From NCBI RefSeq assembly GCF_014696065.1, contig NZ_JACJPL010000022.1:62001-126000 (forward strand): a stretch of 64,000 bases of DNA, in the 5' to 3' direction. This document shows positions 1-10,422 of the stretch, piece after piece. The position numbers and the translations under genes were made by a program. How positions within the stretch are numbered: position 1 is the first letter of the stretch; the number at the start of each line of letters is the position of its first letter. The notes below the pieces were generated by a model that was not told the origin of the DNA, did no database searches, and saw only the letters and a program-made list of their open reading frames with translations. Source of the stretch: Leptolyngbya sp. FACHB-261 (lineage in GTDB: Bacteria > Cyanobacteriota > Cyanobacteriia > FACHB-261).

Positions 1-319
1 TACTCTTAGAGGTAATTTCCAGAATGAAATCAGGTACCTTACCGCCTTCCTCCCAAACTCTGTAAGAAGGTCGGTCTCGCTGCTCTGCCCCAAGCACTAC
101 GAACACATCTGGCGCTACTACAGCAGCAGCATTCCCCTGCTCATAGTAGAGAAACAGATTGCCGGACACATACACCTCCGGCTGACTTTGGAAGTGAATC
201 CGCAGCACTTCAACCGCATAGGTCAAGTAATTGCGCTGGAAGTCGCTCTCAGCCATAGGCTTACCATCGTCGCTAGGATACTCAACAGGATTTGAGCGGT
301 GGCTTGGCGAAACCGTCAC
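1..319 (-). CDS. Uma2-family (DUF820) protein, N-terminal part, cut by window edge
   Basis: On the minus strand an open frame runs off the left edge. It shows the Uma2 pattern: an early YPSDDGKPMAESD segment, then NYLTYAVEVL, LFLYYEQGN, APDVFVVLG, YRVWEEGGK and PDFILEITSK. Uma2 proteins have a PD-(D/E)xK nuclease-like fold; they are abundant in cyanobacteria and their cellular role is poorly known. I chose GTG at 317-319, which puts the YP..GKPMAE motif near residue 13, its usual place; an ATG at 254-256 is possible but would remove that motif. The catalytic EIK-like segment begins at the edge, so integrity of the C-terminal half cannot be judged. Two further Uma2 loci in this window are broken. 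Confidence 0.8.
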   Translation of the reverse strand, partial: MTVSPSHRSNPVEYPSDDGKPMAESDFQRNYLTYAVEVLRIHFQSQPEVYVSGNLFLYYEQGNAAAVVAPDVFVVLGAEQRDRPSYRVWEEGGKVPDFILEITSKS

Positions 320-368
320 TGAGAACGCCCTCCAGCAGTAGGGTTAGAACCAAAACGCAATTGTTAGC

Positions 369-809
369 TTACGCCGTTGCTGCTTCAGCCGTTGGCCGTT
401 CCTGGCTTGAGCCTTGCGTGCTCAGTTGAATCAGCTCAACTTTGTAGCCATCAGGATCTTCCACAAACGCGATCACCGTCGAGCCATGCTTCATTGGCCC
501 CGGTTCACGGGTAACTTTGCCGCCCTTAGCCCGAATCGCTTCGCAAGTTGCGTAAATATCATCCACGCCCAAGGCAATGTGACCGTAAGCATCACCCAGG
601 TTGTAGGAGTCGCGGTCCCAGTTATAGGTCAGCTCAATCACCGTATTGTCTGACTCATCGCCATAACCTACAAAAGCCAGCGTAAACTCGCCACTGGGGT
701 AGTCCTTCTTGCGCAGGAGTTGCATCCCCAGAACATTGCAATAGAAATCTAATGATTTGTCCAGGTTGCCAACCCGGAGCATGGTGTGGAGCATTCGCAT
801 CTCTGACAC
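369..809 (-). CDS. gloA: Lactoylglutathione lyase (glyoxalase I)
   Basis: Cytosolic glyoxalase I isomerises the hemithioacetal of methylglyoxal and glutathione to S-lactoylglutathione, detoxifying a glycolytic by-product. The 146-residue protein is one VOC-fold unit pair, typical for bacterial GloA. All four metal ligands are visible: His8 (LHTMLRV), Glu59 (VIELTYN), His77 (YGHIAL) and Glu125 (YKVELIQL). The family usually begins at M-R-L/M-L-H, so the ATG at 795-797 (MRMLHTM) may be the true start instead of the one four codons earlier. It stands alone: the neighbour downstream is an Uma2 gene and upstream is 250 bases without genes. Confidence 0.95.
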   Translation of the reverse strand: MSEMRMLHTMLRVGNLDKSLDFYCNVLGMQLLRKKDYPSGEFTLAFVGYGDESDNTVIELTYNWDRDSYNLGDAYGHIALGVDDIYATCEAIRAKGGKVTREPGPMKHGSTVIAFVEDPDGYKVELIQLSTQGSSQERPTAEAATA

Positions 810-1062
810 TCTTAAGCGCTTCCTCTTTAGTGTACGTAGAAATCTAGTTCAGGAGTACCCACACATAGCGGCGTCTTGTGCATCCAACCAATGAAACAAC
901 GAAAATCAGTAGAGTCTTGAATGAGAACCTGATTAAAAAAGACGGCCTTTCCTATTACTAACCGTCTTGTAAATAACCAAGCGTCTTATATATAAACTCT
1001 AGAACCTAAAAAACCTTAAAAAGCGGGTATTAGGGGTCTAGAGATATTCTGGGGTCAATCCC

Positions 1063-1604
1063 ATGTCCCTCACCCTTACCAATCTAGAACAGGTGCAAAA
1101 AGAGCATTCGGATTGGCGATTAGAGCTGGTCGATGGGAACATCATTGCTATGGGACCGTGTGATGATACCTCGAGCGAGATTGGTATAGAGTTTGCCGCA
1201 CAACTCCGTAATTGGGTTAAGCCTTGCAGACTCGGGCGAGTATATGACTCTAGCGGTGGCTTCATTCTGCCGAATACAGACCTACGTGCCCCTGATGTCT
1301 CCTTTGTTTTGGCAGAGCGAATCAAGCGCGGCAATCGTAATTTTGTACAACTAGTGCCGGATTTAGTGTAGAGATCAAATTCAAGACCGACCGCATTCCA
1401 GCTCTGTACCAGAAAATTCAGGACTCCCTACAAATGGGAGCACAAGTCGGCATTCTCATTGACCCAGACAAGCTAAGCGTGACCATTTATCGCCCTGTAG
1501 GTACGCCTACCCTGGTGCAGAACGATGATGTCCTCACCTTGCCTGAATTGCTCCCCAGTTGAGAACTGCTGATTTTTGAACTCTGGCCCCCCGTGTTCGA
1601 ATAA
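1063..1604 (+). pseudogene. Uma2-family gene broken by a frameshift and a nonsense change
   Basis: The first frame (1063-1371) gives a normal Uma2 N-terminal two-thirds: RLELVDGNIIAM, VYDSSGGFILPN, LRAPDVSFV, VPDLV. It then meets TAG. Shifting frame at about 1366-1369 (one base missing, probably from GTGGTA) restores VEIKFKTDRI, QMGAQVGILIDPDK and LTLPELLPS. A second lesion follows: TGA at 1560-1562 stands where the family has Trp (LPGWEL...), and the same frame reads on through ELLIFELWPP to TAA at 1602-1604. The expected catalytic ExK pair lies right after the frameshift. Two independent lesions make this a decayed gene; a sequencing error alone would not explain both. Confidence 0.85.
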
Positions 1605-1835
1605 AGTCTGAGGGACAAGAACTCAGAGACAGGACCAGCTTGATCCCCTGTCTATTTAGCGCTTCCACTTAAATAAACTCCAAGGCAACCCTGGAGCTAA
1701 CTCCGGAAAGTAGTAAACAAGTTGGATCATTTAGGTAAAATCTTTAGGTTTCATACCCCATGCCACAGAAGCTCTGCTCTAAGATGCTTGGGGGCAAATT
1801 GCTTATTGACTTGTCAACTCCTGTCCAATACCTAA

Positions 1836-3146
<1,311 letters not shown>

Positions 3147-3158
3147 TCCCGCTGTTGT

Positions 3159-3980
3159 TTGCACTCAACCCCTGTGGATCCTGAGGCTTCCTCCCTAGAG
3201 CTGGCGAAAACCCTGCGTGCTGTGCTCCGTTTAGGCGTGCTGATGTTGCGGGGTGGTTCGTCCAGCTTTCGGGTCGAGCAAGCCATGTCCCGTTCAGCGC
3301 AAGCAATGGGTGTTGAGCGGCTCGATGCTTACGTTACGCCCACGGGCATTATTGCCTCGGCCTATCAAGCCCAAGCCCATCAAACCCAGATCGCTCGGGT
3401 ACGCGGCCTAGGTGTGGATATGAACCGCATCAGCATCCTGGAGTTCTTGGCGCTGCACATGCCACCGGCCTTTGAGCCGGAGCTGTTGGAGACGATGCTC
3501 GACAACGTGGAGCAACTGCCGCCGGTCTACCCGCCAGTGGTTCTGATCCCAGCGGTGGCTATTGCCTGTGGTGTGTTTGCAATTATCCAGGGCGGCAGTT
3601 GGCTGGAGTTTGCAGCCGCTGCCTCAGGTGCTGGTGCGGCCCAGTCGGTACGCCTACGCCTGCAAGCTGCTAAGTTCAACCCGATTCCGATTACGGTTGT
3701 TTGCGCGGCCATTGCCACAGCGATTAGTTATCCTCTGGTCCTGGCTCTGGGTCTGTTGGCCACGAAGCTCGGGCTTGGTGCGGTTGTGCCCCGGTTGGCG
3801 GTCATTTCTTCGGTCCTGCTGTTGGTACCGGGTATGCCACTAGTAACGGCGATGCTCGACCTGACACGACTAGATCTGGTTTCTGGTGTAACTCGCTTCG
3901 TTTACGCGTTGCTACTGCTGATCAGTATCGGCATTGGTATTTTGCTGGTCCTGGGTTGGACTGGCTTCACAATTGTGTAG
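3159..3980 (+). CDS. ThrE-type threonine/serine exporter family protein, N-terminal half (DUF1212)
   Basis: The protein matches the DUF1212 (YjjP-like) half of ThrE-family exporters: a soluble N-terminal stretch with RLGVLMLRGGSSSFRVEQAM, then about five hydrophobic segments after residue 125 (PPVVLIPAVAIACGVFAII, PITVVCAAIATAISYP, LAVISSVLLLVPGMPLV, ALLLLISIGIGILLVLG). ThrE in actinobacteria is one polypeptide; in many bacteria, as here, it is split in two neighbouring genes. Family members move threonine, serine or dicarboxylates such as succinate; the substrate here is unknown. The start lies 12 bases after eno and the partner gene begins 13 bases after its stop. Confidence 0.85.
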   Translation: MHSTPVDPEASSLELAKTLRAVLRLGVLMLRGGSSSFRVEQAMSRSAQAMGVERLDAYVTPTGIIASAYQAQAHQTQIARVRGLGVDMNRISILEFLALHMPPAFEPELLETMLDNVEQLPPVYPPVVLIPAVAIACGVFAIIQGGSWLEFAAAASGAGAAQSVRLRLQAAKFNPIPITVVCAAIATAISYPLVLALGLLATKLGLGAVVPRLAVISSVLLLVPGMPLVTAMLDLTRLDLVSGVTRFVYALLLLISIGIGILLVLGWTGFTIV

Positions 3981-3993
3981 CAGGTGCAAGCCA

Positions 3994-4452
3994 ATGGCCC
4001 TCAATCTGAATACAGTGCTGGTTCAGGCATTGCTGGGCTTTGTTTCTACAGCCGGCTTTGCCATTCTGTTCAACGTGCCGCGTCGAGCTTTGCTGATCTG
4101 TGCGCTGATTGGCACCCTGGGACATGGGTTGCGCTTCGTGTTGATTAGTCTAGGGGTTGTGCCTGAGGTTGCAACCTTTTGCGGGTCTCTCTGCGTGGGA
4201 CTGGTCGGTGCTTGGCCTGCCCACAAGCTGAACTTACCCCGCATCGTTTTCACCGTCACCGGCATCATCGATCTGGTGCCCGGCATCCCGGCTTATCAAG
4301 TTCTGGTTTATTTCAGTCGCAATGATATTGCTGGCGGGTTAGAGAGCGCAGTCAAGGCTGGACTAATCACCGGCGCGATTGTGGCTGGCTTGAGCACGGC
4401 CCGAATTTTGACCGACCGGCAATGGAGCCGCAGCGATAGCACTCATGCCTAA
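3994..4452 (+). CDS. ThrE-type exporter family protein, C-terminal half (DUF3815)
   Basis: This is a 152-residue membrane protein of the YjjB/DUF3815 type, the second half of a split ThrE transporter. It has about five transmembrane stretches (LVQALLGFVSTAGFAILF, ALLICALIGTLGHGLRFV, VATFCGSLCVGLVGAWPA, IVFTVTGIIDLVPGIPAY, AGLITGAIVAGL). The conserved P-G-I-P-A-Y segment after a VPG turn mirrors the LVPGMPLV of the upstream partner. I chose ATG 3994 because a longer open frame from 3934 would overlap the previous gene and lacks family similarity. It presumably forms a complex with the upstream protein. Confidence 0.82.
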   Translation: MALNLNTVLVQALLGFVSTAGFAILFNVPRRALLICALIGTLGHGLRFVLISLGVVPEVATFCGSLCVGLVGAWPAHKLNLPRIVFTVTGIIDLVPGIPAYQVLVYFSRNDIAGGLESAVKAGLITGAIVAGLSTARILTDRQWSRSDSTHA

Positions 4453-4509
4453 ATTCATGTCTAATTCTTAAAGTCAAATACCGGCTAGTCGTAAATTTGC
4501 ACTAGTAGG

Positions 4510-6282
4510 TCACTGAGCAGAACTGGACAACTTAAACTCATCAAACTTCACCACTTCGGAGTCTGGCTTCCGTGTGTCAAAGCGGTAGCTGCTCACCGTG
4601 CCAGTGCTAGTGTCTAGGATGCTAAAGGCGGTGATGTCGTTGCTAGAGAGATAAGGCAGGGGCTGACCTTCGTCGTCTAGTAAGGGAGCCAGCGTGGGCA
4701 CAACTGGCTCTAAGCCATTGGGATCGCCAGTGGCAACGTAGTTGGGGCTATCCCCCGGTGGCACAGGTCGCTTGCGAGCGCCCACGTAAGCGCCGTAACT
4801 ATTGCCCACGTTCGAGGACTCCAGGAAGTTCAGGCCAGCAGGACTGACAAAGCGGTTCCAGATGTGGGTGTGACCGTAGAGGACCAGTTGTGCCCCAGCT
4901 GACTCTAGTAGCGGCACGACATCGCGGATCAAATAGTCCGCTTGCCTGGGGTACTCGTAACGGATGGCCTTGATGCTGCCGTTGGCCTCCCGCTCGATCT
5001 GCTGCACGGGGTCGGTGTAGGGTGGCACGACGTTATCGCCCAGCGAATGGGGCGGATGGTGAAACATCACCAAGCGGTACTTAGCCTGCTGAAATTCGGG
5101 GCTGTTCAGCTCCTGTGCCAGCCAGTTGTACTGCGTGCTGCCCTTAGCAATGGGTTCAAAAATCAGATGGCCATAGCCCCAACGCTGCGGTTGCTGCACA
5201 TCTTGAGGGCGTTCCTGGTAGCGACCGGCGTAGTTGGCATGCAGGTCAGGAGTGCGCCAAATTGTCGTGGCATACAGCACCACCAGACGCACATCACCAA
5301 AACTGACCGCGTAGTAGCGCTGGTTGCCGGTCTCACTCTGGGGCAGGCTGAACAGTTCCTCGTAGCTGTCGGTGTTGAACGAATGATCCTTAAGCCAGCG
5401 CTGGTAGGCTTGCGGTTCCTGCGGTGCGGCTGGATAGATCTTGGCTGCGATTTGGCGAGGAAAGGCATCGTAAAACTGGAGATTGAGACTTTTCTCAGTT
5501 GAGAAGCGGCCCATGACCTCGTGATTGCCAATAGCGGTGAACAGAGGCGCGTGCTGAATCAGGGCTCCACCGCGATACAGAGTTTTGACGCCGTCACGCG
5601 TCAGTTCGTATTGGGCGCGTCCTTGCAAGTTGGCAAAGAAGGCATTACCGCGGTTATCGTCAAACCACTCGGAGGCTCGGTCTGGCACGTTCACCAGATC
5701 GCCTGCCAAAAACACAGCATCCACCTGGCCCACGGTTTCAACCACCTTTTGTAGGTTGGCAGGCACTAGGGGCATCAGTTGGTGGTCGGAGGTCAGCAGA
5801 ATTTTGAGCGGCGTACTCGGTTTGGGTTGAGCGCTGAGGCTGAACACCTCGCTGCTCACGGCTTGCCCATCCTCCCGCACACTCGTTACTCGATAGGGCA
5901 GGCGCACACCTGAGTTCAAGCCGGTCACCTCCGCCTCGTGTCGCCACACTGGACGCTCAACGGGTTGGCTGTAAACCTGGTCAGACTGGTTCTGCTCACC
6001 TACCTTCGAGTTCTGGTCCTCGCGGCTGCGGCTGAGCTGACGAGTTGTCGCCTTGGCAGTTTGTTCGAGCTTGGGGCCATAAGCCACGTTGTGCGTCGAG
6101 CCTGCAAACTCAGTGAACCAGACCACCCGGACTGAGTTGGTGTTGGGTAGTTGCAGGAAGGGATCGCTCAGCAGTTGGGGGCCGGGAGCATTTTGGGCCT
6201 GGGTCATCGCGCTTAAGCAAACCACAGTCAGCAGGACGGCTACCAGTATGGCGCGTCGGGTCCAAGGGTGGAACAGTTGCAT
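4510..6282 (-). CDS. Secreted calcineurin-like metallophosphoesterase with purple-acid-phosphatase-like N-terminal domain
   Basis: From ATG 6282 the protein starts with a signal peptide (basic MQLFHPWTRR, then LVAVLLTVVCLSAMTQAQ). An open frame from 6357 would put 25 extra residues before it. A fibronectin-III-like domain follows (SDPFLQLPNTNSVRVVWFTE ... YRVTSVREDGQ), as in purple acid phosphatases. The metallophosphoesterase domain has the expected ligand blocks: TSDHQ, GDLVNVPD, GNHE, HHPPHS and GHTHIWNR. It probably acts outside the cytoplasmic membrane on organic phosphates; the substrate cannot be read from sequence. The gene is convergent with the ThrE pair and stands alone. Confidence 0.85.
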   Translation of the reverse strand: MQLFHPWTRRAILVAVLLTVVCLSAMTQAQNAPGPQLLSDPFLQLPNTNSVRVVWFTEFAGSTHNVAYGPKLEQTAKATTRQLSRSREDQNSKVGEQNQSDQVYSQPVERPVWRHEAEVTGLNSGVRLPYRVTSVREDGQAVSSEVFSLSAQPKPSTPLKILLTSDHQLMPLVPANLQKVVETVGQVDAVFLAGDLVNVPDRASEWFDDNRGNAFFANLQGRAQYELTRDGVKTLYRGGALIQHAPLFTAIGNHEVMGRFSTEKSLNLQFYDAFPRQIAAKIYPAAPQEPQAYQRWLKDHSFNTDSYEELFSLPQSETGNQRYYAVSFGDVRLVVLYATTIWRTPDLHANYAGRYQERPQDVQQPQRWGYGHLIFEPIAKGSTQYNWLAQELNSPEFQQAKYRLVMFHHPPHSLGDNVVPPYTDPVQQIEREANGSIKAIRYEYPRQADYLIRDVVPLLESAGAQLVLYGHTHIWNRFVSPAGLNFLESSNVGNSYGAYVGARKRPVPPGDSPNYVATGDPNGLEPVVPTLAPLLDDEGQPLPYLSSNDITAFSILDTSTGTVSSYRFDTRKPDSEVVKFDEFKLSSSAQ

Positions 6283-6407
6283 GAGGCTGCGAGTGGAATA
6301 CAAACGCGAGAGACGCAGACTTCTGGTAAAAGTTCGCCGATTTTTAAAGTCTGCCAACTTGGTTTAGGTAGCCCTAACCCTTAGGCCACAAGTTTTTACT
6401 GTCCTGT

Positions 6408-7805
6408 CTAGGCCGACTCCAGTTGAGGCTGTTTTTGCTCTCCTAGCAGGTGGCTGATCCCTTGCTTCACAAAGCCTTGCAGAAAGGCGGTGCGCTGATT
6501 TTGCGCGAACAACTCTTGCAATTTCTGGCCCAGAGTTCGCTCCGTGCAGTCCTGCTCTTGCTCCAGACAGGTCATAAAAGACAAGGCACCTAGATGGCTG
6601 AGATAGGCGGCACTCAGCCCTTGCATGACACCACCGACTGCATAGGTTGCCACGTTGCTCTTGAGCAAGGCACTGATGCCCTGAGTCGAGAGTTCGACTA
6701 AGCCCAGCTTCAGCATCAGCACACCTAAAGTCTTAGCCAACGGTTGTGCTTGCTGCAAACTCAAGGGCCGCTCGTAAATCGCGGCGATCTCCAGCAACAT
6801 CTGAGCGTTGATCGCGGCAGTTGCCAACAAATCCAGGCCCGGCAATGGATTGGCGAACACCGCAGCGGCGGTTAACCACTGGTAGCGCTCAATCACAACT
6901 TGAGCTTGGCTACGACGAACCTGATTAAGACGATCTTGGGCCGTCAGCCGTAAGCTCTGGGCCTGCTGCAAGGCATTGCCTAGCTTCAGACGTTCGCTCT
7001 CCTGGCTCAGCAAGGGGGCCAGATAGGTTTGCAGTGTTGCAATTTCAGGCTTGGCTTCTTCAAACCACTCTCGCACCGAGCCATCAGCGTGATGCTGGCG
7101 AACCTTAACTGGATTGGGAGCTGCTGCAACGCTGACCACAGTCTGGACCGATGGCAGAGTTTGGCTGAGCTCGCGCAAATGCGCTAAAACCTCGTCCTGG
7201 TCGGCAGGCTGGTAGCGGTCGCTCTGGTTAAGAACTAGTACCGTTGGTCGATTACCAGCGCTCAAATCATTTAGGCGTTGAAATTCACTTGCGCTCAGGT
7301 CCCCTGCGGTCACAAATAACAGCAGGTCGGGACTTGGTATGGAAATTGGCGTAGTCTCTGTCGTTTCTTCCAGCCAAGCGACCCCCTGGCTATTTGGAGC
7401 CAGGGCGGCGATTAGACTACTCTTCCCTGATTTCGCTGGACCTGCAACACCAATTCGCAACTCAGACCGCGTCAGTTCCGCTCGAATCGCGGTTGCCTGA
7501 GCGCACAGTTGCTCCGCTGTCGTGGCTTCTAACTTGTGTGCCAGAGTTTCCGCTCTGCAAACTTCCTGCTCTACAGCAGCCGTGCTGAGGACAAGGGCTC
7601 CCCCGCGCGGTACTGTCTCAGGTTTGCTGTCACGGAGCCAGAAGTAGCCTCCCAGCACCAGAGCGAGCAGGCTCAGGCTGCCCCAGATGTTGAGGATGAG
7701 ATCAGAAGCAAACCAATCGCCCAACAGTGCGACCCCGCCAACCAGGACAAGGCCACTGCCGAGCCACCGACCTTGAACAAAAGGTGAGGGCGCAGGAGCA
7801 GACAT
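6408..7805 (-). CDS. Membrane-associated P-loop GTPase-like protein with DUF697 domain
   Basis: Two N-terminal transmembrane segments (residues about 15-57) precede a GTPase-like domain with P-loop AGPAKSGKSSL (about 121-131), a TT-type switch region (EETTETTPIS) and NQSD in place of the usual NKxD. The C-terminal third carries hydrophobic helices typical of DUF697 (TAAAVFANPLPGLDLLATAAINAQMLLEIAAIYERPLS, split here by motif). Such proteins are widespread in cyanobacteria and are thought to act at the membrane; their role is unknown. It lies 53 bases downstream of murA on the same strand and may share its transcript. The divergent NQSD suggests altered nucleotide specificity or weak GTP binding. 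Confidence 0.78.
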   Translation of the reverse strand: MSAPAPSPFVQGRWLGSGLVLVGGVALLGDWFASDLILNIWGSLSLLALVLGGYFWLRDSKPETVPRGGALVLSTAAVEQEVCRAETLAHKLEATTAEQLCAQATAIRAELTRSELRIGVAGPAKSGKSSLIAALAPNSQGVAWLEETTETTPISIPSPDLLLFVTAGDLSASEFQRLNDLSAGNRPTVLVLNQSDRYQPADQDEVLAHLRELSQTLPSVQTVVSVAAAPNPVKVRQHHADGSVREWFEEAKPEIATLQTYLAPLLSQESERLKLGNALQQAQSLRLTAQDRLNQVRRSQAQVVIERYQWLTAAAVFANPLPGLDLLATAAINAQMLLEIAAIYERPLSLQQAQPLAKTLGVLMLKLGLVELSTQGISALLKSNVATYAVGGVMQGLSAAYLSHLGALSFMTCLEQEQDCTERTLGQKLQELFAQNQRTAFLQGFVKQGISHLLGEQKQPQLESA

Positions 7806-7858
7806 AGGAGTTCAAGTTCTGTAACCCTTATTACCCCTAAATTGTAAGGGCCAAAGAC

Positions 7859-9253
7859 TCAACTCAAGACCGGCGGCAAGGTTTCGCTAGATTCTGCCAG
7901 CAAATCAGGGTCATAGCTGTTACGCCGCTCCAGATCAGCACCTAGATTACGTAGCTTCTGTTCCAGACGGTCGTAACCCCGGTCTAAGTGATGCAATCCA
8001 GTCATCGTGGTTTCGCCCTGAGCGGCTAAGCCAGCCAACACCAAAGATGCTGAAGCTCGCAAGTCAGTCGCAACCACAGGTGCGCCCGACAGGAAGGGCA
8101 CGCCCCGCACAATCGCGATGTTATTCTTCACCCGAATATCGGCGCCCATGCGATTCAGCTCAGCGAAGTGGCGCAGGCGGTTTTCGAATACTGTCTCGGT
8201 AACCACACTATTGCCCTCCGCCAATGCGAGCAGGGCCATAAACTGCGCCTGCATATCTGTGGGAAAGCCAGGGTAAGGCAGGGTTTCTAAGTCAGTTGCC
8301 AGAGAGCGTTCACCGGGGCTAATCAGCAGCCGATTGGGTGCAGTGCTACGAATGGTCGCCCCCATCGCTTGCAGCTTGGCGATCACGGCAGTGAGATGCT
8401 CCGGCACCACGCAAGACAGCTCTAGCTCAGAGCGTGTAATCGCTCCAGCCACCAAAAAAGTTCCGGCCTCAATGCGGTCTGGAATAATCGAATACTCAGC
8501 CCCATGCAGTTGAGGAACGCCTGAAATCACAATCGTGTTGGTTCCCGCTCCCTCGATCTGAGCGCCCAAAGCGCGGCAGAAGTTAGCGAGGTCGACCACT
8601 TCGGGTTCCCGAGCTGCATTTTCAATCAGCGTCTCGCCCTCTGCCAGCGTTGCAGCCATCATCAGCGTCTCGGTTGCGCCAACGCTGGGATAATCCAGGT
8701 AAATTCTGGCGCCCTGCAAGCGCTTCCCTTTCTTGACGCGAGCATGCACCAGGCCATGCTCGATCTGAACTTCTGCTCCCATGGCTTGGAGACCTCGCAC
8801 ATGCAGGTCCACCGGACGCGCGCCAATTGCGCAACCACCCGGCAGAGGCACCCGCGTTTCTCCCAGCCTGGCCAACAGAGGACCAATGGCAAAAAAGCTG
8901 GCACGCAACTGGCTGACTAGCTCGTAAGGCGCGTCGGCTAGCGTGATGTCCCGAGCGTCAATTTCCAGACTGCTGCCATCCCGCCGGATAGCAACGCCGA
9001 GCGTTGCCAGAATCTCCAGCATGCAGGCGACATCGACGAGGGAAGGAATATTGTGCAGTCGGCAGACCCCTGGTGCTAGCAGCGCCCCTGCTAGAATCAC
9101 CAGCGCCGAATTTTTGGCTCCACTGATCGGAACACATCCTGATAGCCGAACTCCGCCTCGAATGTGCAGAACGGCCGTATTGGCTTCAGGGGAAGCAGCA
9201 GAGTCTGATAGGCTAAACAGCGACTTAATGGCTCTACCCTCGCGCGATTGCAA
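7859..9253 (-). CDS. murA: UDP-N-acetylglucosamine 1-carboxyvinyltransferase
   Basis: MurA transfers enolpyruvate from PEP to UDP-GlcNAc, the first committed step of peptidoglycan synthesis, in the cytosol. Key signatures are ISGAKNSAL (about residues 44-51, with the conserved Lys47/Asn48 pair), the active-site loop [16 protein letters not shown] with catalytic Cys141, [15 protein letters not shown], and [10 protein letters not shown]. The presence of Cys at this position predicts fosfomycin sensitivity, as some bacteria have Asp. The first 28 residues precede the conserved core and may be an extension or a start chosen too early. The DUF697 GTPase follows on the same strand. Confidence 0.97.
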   Translation of the reverse strand: MQSREGRAIKSLFSLSDSAASPEANTAVLHIRGGVRLSGCVPISGAKNSALVILAGALLAPGVCRLHNIPSLVDVACMLEILATLGVAIRRDGSSLEIDARDITLADAPYELVSQLRASFFAIGPLLARLGETRVPLPGGCAIGARPVDLHVRGLQAMGAEVQIEHGLVHARVKKGKRLQGARIYLDYPSVGATETLMMAATLAEGETLIENAAREPEVVDLANFCRALGAQIEGAGTNTIVISGVPQLHGAEYSIIPDRIEAGTFLVAGAITRSELELSCVVPEHLTAVIAKLQAMGATIRSTAPNRLLISPGERSLATDLETLPYPGFPTDMQAQFMALLALAEGNSVVTETVFENRLRHFAELNRMGADIRVKNNIAIVRGVPFLSGAPVVATDLRASASLVLAGLAAQGETTMTGLHHLDRGYDRLEQKLRNLGADLERRNSYDPDLLAESSETLPPVLS

Positions 9254-9372
9254 TCTGGAGAATAGCCCAGCTCAAAACCTTAAAATTTGGCTAATTTCAG
9301 CAGGTTATGGCTAGGCAGTATCTGAATACTGAACTGAATATGACCCACTGTAGGCAACCTCACATCTAGTGA

Positions 9373-9401
9373 TTGACAGAATTCTTTTTTTCAGGCAGGA
9401 T
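9373..9401 (+). promoter_or_regulatory. Possible promoter of tRNA-Leu
   Basis: A perfect -35 hexamer TTGACA (9373-9378) is followed after 17 bases by CAGGAT (9396-9401), a poor -10. Transcription would begin near 9408, about 50 bases before the mature tRNA. Only the -35 element is convincing. Confidence 0.35.
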
Positions 9402-9459
9402 TAAAGACTGCAATGAGTGAATGCCTAAAAGGCAAGCTTTAATACTCAAAGCACTTTCT

Positions 9460-9543
9460 GCGGAACTGGCGGAATTGGTAGACGCGCTAGATTCAGGTTC
9501 TAGTGTCTGCAAAGACTTCCGGGTTCAAGTCCCGGGTTCCGCA
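9460..9543 (+). tRNA. tRNA-Leu (anticodon CAG)
   Basis: The cloverleaf can be drawn by hand. Acceptor GCGGAAC pairs with GTTCCGC (discriminator A at 9543). The D-arm contains GGTAGACGC, the anticodon stem CTAGA/TCTAG holds loop TTCAGGT with anticodon CAG reading CUG, and the T-arm is CCGGG-TTCAAGT-CCCGG. A variable arm (TGTCTGCAAAGACTT) makes it class II, as expected for leucine. CCA is not encoded. A rho-independent terminator follows 11 bases later. Confidence 0.96.
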
Positions 9544-9554
9544 TCTTAATTTTT

Positions 9555-9586
9555 ACGGGCACGATCGTCGTGTCCGTATTGTTTTT
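9555..9586 (+). terminator. Rho-independent terminator after tRNA-Leu
   Basis: ACGGGCACGA (9555-9564) pairs with TCGTGTCCGT (9568-9577), ten pairs with one G-U, around loop TCG. ATTG and a run of six T follow. It ends the tRNA transcript and overlaps a GTG at 9570 that might be mistaken for the start of the next gene. Confidence 0.85.
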
Positions 9587-9623
9587 TGTCCCATTTTATT
9601 CACTCCACGCTCATTGCTCGACC

Positions 9624-10409
9624 GTGATCACCAGTTCACAGAACCCGCTTGTCAAGCGACTGCGTAAGCTGAGCCGAGCCAAAGACCGAGCCCGCGAGGG
9701 GTTACTACTTCTAGAGGGCACCCACTTGTTGGAGGAGGCTCTGCGCGTGGGCTGGCCCCTAGAGATTGTGTGTTACACCCCAGACTGGGCACAGGCTCAC
9801 CCTGAGCTGCTGAGCACGATCGAGCAGCAAGCGGAGATGAATTGCCAGGAATGCTCCCCTGAGGTGGTTGCTGCGATCACCACGACTGTCAGCCCCGATG
9901 GCGTTGTAGCAGCTGCACAGCGCGACTGGAGTGGACGTCCAACCCTGGCAGCAAAGTCCCTGACATTAGTACTGGAAACCCTGCAAGACCCCGGCAACTT
10001 GGGCACGATCATTCGTACAGCGGCAGCGGCGGGCAGTGATGGTTTGCTGCTTAGTGCTGACAGCGCCGATCCGGAAAACCCTAAGGTGTTGCGGGCTTCA
10101 GCTGGAACCTGGTTTCACTGTCCCATGCAACGAGTGACGGTCTTGAGTGAGACCATCCAAGCGCTCAAAGCTCAGGGTATGCAAGCCATTGCCACTTTGC
10201 CCACTGCGCCTTTGACTTACTGGCAGCAAGATTTACGCCCCCCAACACTCATTCTGTTAGGCAATGAAGGGGCTGGTCTGTCACCCGAGTTGATTGACCT
10301 AGCCGATCACCAAGTCAGCGTGCCTCTCAGCCCTGGTGTGGAATCCTTAAACGTCGGCATTACAGCCGCACTCCTGCTTTACGAAGCCAGACGCCAGCGC
10401 AGCTTTTAG
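9624..10409 (+). CDS. TrmH/SpoU-family RNA 2'-O-methyltransferase
   Basis: This SPOUT-class enzyme likely methylates a ribose in rRNA or tRNA using S-adenosylmethionine. The N-terminal substrate-binding part opens with ITSSQNPLVKRLRKLSRAKDR, and the knotted catalytic domain has all three SpoU motifs: LQDPGNLGTIIRTA, LLGNEGAGL and VPLSPGVESLNVGITAALLLYEA. The frame is open from GTG 9570, but that codon sits inside the tRNA terminator hairpin, and the family core begins almost exactly at GTG 9624, which I prefer. The precise target nucleotide is not predictable. Confidence 0.88.
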   Translation: MITSSQNPLVKRLRKLSRAKDRAREGLLLLEGTHLLEEALRVGWPLEIVCYTPDWAQAHPELLSTIEQQAEMNCQECSPEVVAAITTTVSPDGVVAAAQRDWSGRPTLAAKSLTLVLETLQDPGNLGTIIRTAAAAGSDGLLLSADSADPENPKVLRASAGTWFHCPMQRVTVLSETIQALKAQGMQAIATLPTAPLTYWQQDLRPPTLILLGNEGAGLSPELIDLADHQVSVPLSPGVESLNVGITAALLLYEARRQRSF

Positions 10410-10422
10410 GAGGTCGCCTAGG

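Noticed and set aside
1807-1835. TTGACT-17-TACCTA as eno promoter.
   Set aside because: It would start transcription after or within the ribosome-binding site of eno.
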